Virus record (IMG/VR): IMGVR_UViG_3300021142_001973 | Coordinates: 1-33,002 of that record | Length of the DNA stretch: 33,002 nucleotides | DNA from: a virus | Strand: one strand, 5' to 3' | Shown here: in pieces, positions 31,000 through 33,002 of the stretch | Layout: every line of letters begins with the position of its first letter | Numbering within the stretch: position 1 is the first letter of the stretch | Notes under the pieces: generated by a model | Database searches by the model: none | What the model saw: the letters and a program-made list of their open reading frames with translations, nothing else | What the model was told of the DNA's origin: nothing | Translations under genes and position numbers: made by a program

Positions 31000-31672
31000 G
31001 TGTAAGTATTGTGAAAAAACATATCGTAAAGAAAGTACGTTATTTGCACACTTGTGTGAGCAAAAACGACGTTGGCAACAAGAAAAGGAAACCGGAGTAC
31101 AACTGGGACTTAAAGCATATCTGAGATTTTATGAATTAAGCCAAGGTAGTGCAAAGTTAAAAACATATGCGGATTTTGTTACTAGTCCTTATTATAATGC
31201 TTTCGTCAAATTTGGAAGATACAGTCAATCTATACGGTGTATTAATTTTGGCAATTATTTGGATTGGTTACTGCGTAACAACAAAAAAATAGATCGCTGG
31301 TGTAGTGATCAATTGTATACCGAATGGCTGCCGGAATATTTGAAAAAAGAAGCAACTCAAGATGCACTGGAACGTGCACTTAAAGAAATGACCGAATATG
31401 CAGAAACACATCCCGAACTTAGAAATGGCTTTAGTGACTATTTCAGATACGGTAATGCCAATCGTATTTGTTATCACATCAGTACCGGTCGTATTAGTCC
31501 TTGGGTTATCTATAATTGTGGATCTGGTATTCAATTTCTTGAAGAACTTAATGAAGAACAAACCGTGATAATACTGCCCTGGATCGATCCCGAGTACTGG
31601 CAACGACGATTTCATGACTATTTGGCCGACGCCGAATGGGTCAAAGATATATTACAAAAAGCCGGATTATGA
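30992..31672 (+). CDS. Zinc-finger-like conserved phage protein
   Basis: A 226-residue protein starting MYKCKYCEKTYRKESTLFAH. The first 30 residues form a C2H-type finger (C4, C7, H20 and probably C23). The remainder, including YYNAFVKFGRYSQSIRCINF and LPWIDPEYWQRRFHDY, is a compact helical domain that looks conserved but that I cannot name. DNA or RNA binding is plausible. A small overlapping frame starts near its end. Confidence 0.78.
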   Translation: MYKCKYCEKTYRKESTLFAHLCEQKRRWQQEKETGVQLGLKAYLRFYELSQGSAKLKTYADFVTSPYYNAFVKFGRYSQSIRCINFGNYLDWLLRNNKKIDRWCSDQLYTEWLPEYLKKEATQDALERALKEMTEYAETHPELRNGFSDYFRYGNANRICYHISTGRISPWVIYNCGSGIQFLEELNEEQTVIILPWIDPEYWQRRFHDYLADAEWVKDILQKAGL

Positions 31673-31754
31673 TATAGAACCAATATCTCATATTGATATT
31701 GACTTTATAAATGAGAGAAGGTTGGGCAAGACGAAAAGCAGAAAGAATAAATGA
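31614..31754 (+). CDS. Short overlapping ORF with DnaE-like DIDIDF motif
   Basis: A 46-residue frame overlapping the end of the zinc-finger gene by 59 nt and joined to the mini-DnaE start by ATGA. It carries HIDIDFINERR, resembling the PDIDIDF-x-x-x-R motif of C-family polymerases, which appears again at the start of the next gene. It may be a small real protein or the leftover of a longer, split polymerase-like gene. Confidence 0.4.
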   Translation: MTIWPTPNGSKIYYKKPDYDIEPISHIDIDFINERRLGKTKSRKNK

Positions 31755-32350
31755 ATCTAAAAACTAAATTCTCTAGTGACATTGACATTGACTTTGGTGA
31801 CAGAACTCAAGCATTGAATCTACTTCGGCATACACCAGCCGGTATTGCCAGAGACAGTCAAATGATCAAACACAATACCGGAGTTTATGTTACCAACATA
31901 CCAACAGATCCCTTTACTGGAATAGCCACAATAGATCACAAAACGGCTGAAGACTTGGGATATACCAAATTGGACTTTTTGAATGTGTCATTATATACAC
32001 AGATAAAGAGCGAGCAACATCTAACGGAATTGATGATTCGCGAGCCAATTTGGGAACTGCTACAGGATCGCGAGTTTTGCAGCCTTGTGATACACATCGG
32101 CAATCATTATGATCTCATACAAAAGTGTCCGGAACCGGTCAATTCAATCCCGAGAATGGCCATGTTATTGGCCTTGATACGTCCGGGAAAAAGGCATTTG
32201 GTGGGACGTCCCTGGCGAGAAGTTGCCGAAACAGTTTGGACTGCTACCGAAGAAGGTTATACATTCAAAAAGAGCCACGCCGTGGCCTACGCACATCTTG
32301 TTGTGGTTCACATGAACCTCATATGCGAACAAGTCAAGGCATCCGCCTAA
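31751..32350 (+). CDS. Miniature DnaE-like (C-family DNA polymerase) protein
   Basis: A 199-residue protein whose landmarks run in the same order as in the DNA polymerase III alpha core: DIDIDF (10-15) with the paired Asp residues, HNTGVYVTNIP (41-51) like the AGVHAGG region, KLDFLNV (73-79) matching KFDFLGL with its catalytic Asp (D75), ALIRPG (141-146) matching ALYRPGP, and FKKSHAVAYA (172-181) matching FNKSHAAAYA. Full DnaE is about 1,160 residues. PHP, thumb, most of the fingers and OB domains are missing. Whether it polymerises, or has become a regulator or structural factor, cannot be told. It ends 17 nt into the convergent gene. Confidence 0.75.
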   Translation: MNLKTKFSSDIDIDFGDRTQALNLLRHTPAGIARDSQMIKHNTGVYVTNIPTDPFTGIATIDHKTAEDLGYTKLDFLNVSLYTQIKSEQHLTELMIREPIWELLQDREFCSLVIHIGNHYDLIQKCPEPVNSIPRMAMLLALIRPGKRHLVGRPWREVAETVWTATEEGYTFKKSHAVAYAHLVVVHMNLICEQVKASA

Positions 32351-32708
32351 CCAGAGTGATATTTTTACGTTTGCTGCGTTTTGTGGCCATTTCTTTTAGG
32401 CTCACATACGGGCCCATCTTGATCTCTACGTCTTTGCTGTTCATTGTACGTAAGCAGACTCTAAACTGATTCCAATCCGACTTCAAAAACACATTGATTG
32501 GTATAAGCCTATTGCTTTCCCACCACCAAGTCTCGCCCAAGGCCAGGTAAGATTTTTTTAACGCTGCGTCCTTTAACAATCCAAAATCGTATAAAGTTGT
32601 GATAATTTCATCGGAATTTTGTATGATTCCAATATAGTCGTTGCCACCATAAGTTACATAACTTATAAAGGGATATTCGCCTAGTAGTTGCTTGTAGTGT
32701 TCTTCCAC
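32334..32708 (-). CDS. Conserved-looking phage protein, function unknown
   Basis: A 124-residue frame from GTG at 32708; an in-frame GTG at 32774 would add 22 residues. The shorter start fits a promoter-like TTGACA (minus 32753-32748), 17-nt spacer, TTTAAC (32730-32725). The protein shows YGGNDYIGIIQNSDE, ETWWWESNRLIPINVFLK and a basic C-terminus (ATKRSKRKN and RR near the end), suggesting nucleic-acid binding. Family not named. It converges on the mini-DnaE gene with a 17-nt overlap. Confidence 0.7.
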   Translation of the reverse strand: MEEHYKQLLGEYPFISYVTYGGNDYIGIIQNSDEIITTLYDFGLLKDAALKKSYLALGETWWWESNRLIPINVFLKSDWNQFRVCLRTMNSKDVEIKMGPYVSLKEMATKRSKRKNITLVRRMP

Positions 32709-32715
32709 GGTTTCC

Positions 32716-32723
32716 GATAAATA
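32716..32723 (+). promoter_or_regulatory. Late-promoter-like octamer GATAAATA
   Basis: GATAAATA lies 16 nt before the ATG at 32740, the normal spacing for a T4-like late promoter, and in front of a probable virion gene. This is the best-placed late motif in the window. Confidence 0.6.
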
Positions 32724-32739
32724 TGTTAAAGACAACGAA

Positions 32740-33002
32740 ATGATCACTGTCAAAGCATATTTATATCCAAACACCGTCGAGGTTCAAGTTTTTGATCCCA
32801 CGATATTCACTACAAGGAACAGAAAAGTGTACTCACGTCCTATTAAAATTTATCAGGGAGTAGATAACCCCATACAAGTGGTAGTCATGAATCAGGATCA
32901 AAAACCCGTAAATCTAACTGGTAGCAGTGTCACTGCCAGTATTCAAGACCCCACAAATCAAGTCACTGTAAAAAGTTATCCGGTGACCTGGGCCAACATA
33001 CA
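32740..33002 (+). CDS. Probable virion protein, N-terminal part (cut by window edge)
   Basis: 87 residues are visible, starting MITVKAYLYPNTVEVQVFDP. The segment IYQGVDNPIQVVVMNQDQ followed by PVNLTGSSVTASIQDP looks like the N-terminal domain of baseplate/tail-fibre-associated proteins of the BppU type (a beta-sandwich with a D-x-D-x-x-P-V-x-LTG pattern). The late motif upstream agrees with a structural role. The rest is outside the window. Confidence 0.6.
   Translation, partial: MITVKAYLYPNTVEVQVFDPTIFTTRNRKVYSRPIKIYQGVDNPIQVVVMNQDQKPVNLTGSSVTASIQDPTNQVTVKSYPVTWANI

Noticed and set aside
31711-31767. 18-codon frame between the zinc-finger gene and the mini-DnaE gene
   Set aside because: Too short, no ribosome site, and it overlaps the better coupled 31614-31754 frame.
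1-33002. CRISPR arrays, insertion sequences, integrase or attachment sites
   Set aside because: No regular spaced repeats, transposase motifs or integrase-like frames were found; the tRNAs are complete with no repeated 3' ends marking an att site.

Overview
The window reads as part of a large tailed-phage genome of the T4-like (myovirus) kind, infecting a Gram-negative, probably aquatic bacterium. Sequence evidence for this: a UvsW-type recombination helicase, an AAA+ ATPase and a possible gp62-type clamp-loader subunit; repeated octamers of the T4/cyanophage late-promoter type (NATAAATA) just before genes; a string of tRNA genes; many small genes joined by ATGA overlaps; and a signal-peptide-bearing outer-membrane beta-barrel protein. 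Near-perfect TTGACA-N17-TATAAT promoters show that early and middle genes use the host housekeeping sigma factor. No integrase or plasmid gene is visible. The phage assignment is inferred from gene content, because no capsid, terminase or tail-sheath gene lies in the window.

Layout. 1-5540 is a tRNA region: a partial tRNA, then His, Leu, Asn, Gly(GCC), Pro, an initiator-like fMet, Gly(TCC), Cys, Ser and Thr. Between them sit a radical SAM gene, an SDR, a short RNA polymerase omega-like gene, a metallophosphoesterase and a 255-nt segment closed by a perfect 17-bp inverted repeat (candidate structured RNA). 5552-6298 holds a basic miniprotein and the outer-membrane protein with its own promoter and terminator. 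6355-19849 is a glycan island of about 13.5 kb: two nucleotide-sugar 4,6-dehydratase-like genes, another SDR, a split transketolase, an NDP-hexose C-methyltransferase, two FkbM-type methyltransferases, a 2OG-Fe(II) oxygenase, glycosyltransferases of several families and a DUF6165-like gene. Its central part is two divergent operons leaving a palindromic promoter region at 12351-12402. 19859-21440 has GroES, a gamma-glutamylcyclotransferase-like protein and small proteins. 21513-22532 is an AAA+ ATPase, and 22611-24209 is a run of nine very short overlapping genes ended by a terminator. 24267-26896 is an uncharacterised protein plus UvsW. 26884-30999 mixes three SGNH-like proteins, a PIG-L deacetylase and three conserved-looking phage genes including the clamp-loader candidate. 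30992-32350 holds a zinc-finger-like protein and a strikingly miniature DnaE-like protein. The right edge has a convergent unknown gene and the start of a probable virion gene behind a late-promoter motif.

How it fits together (inference): the replication genes copy the phage genome. The glycan island plus the deacetylase and SGNH proteins could make and modify a branched, acylated or methylated sugar polymer, most simply a change to host surface polysaccharide or a virion decoration. The tRNAs, the omega-like subunit and GroES would adjust host translation, transcription and folding. The items I would check first are the mini-DnaE, the omega-like gene, the initiator tRNA, the closed-stem RNA candidate and the split-transketolase sugar pathway.
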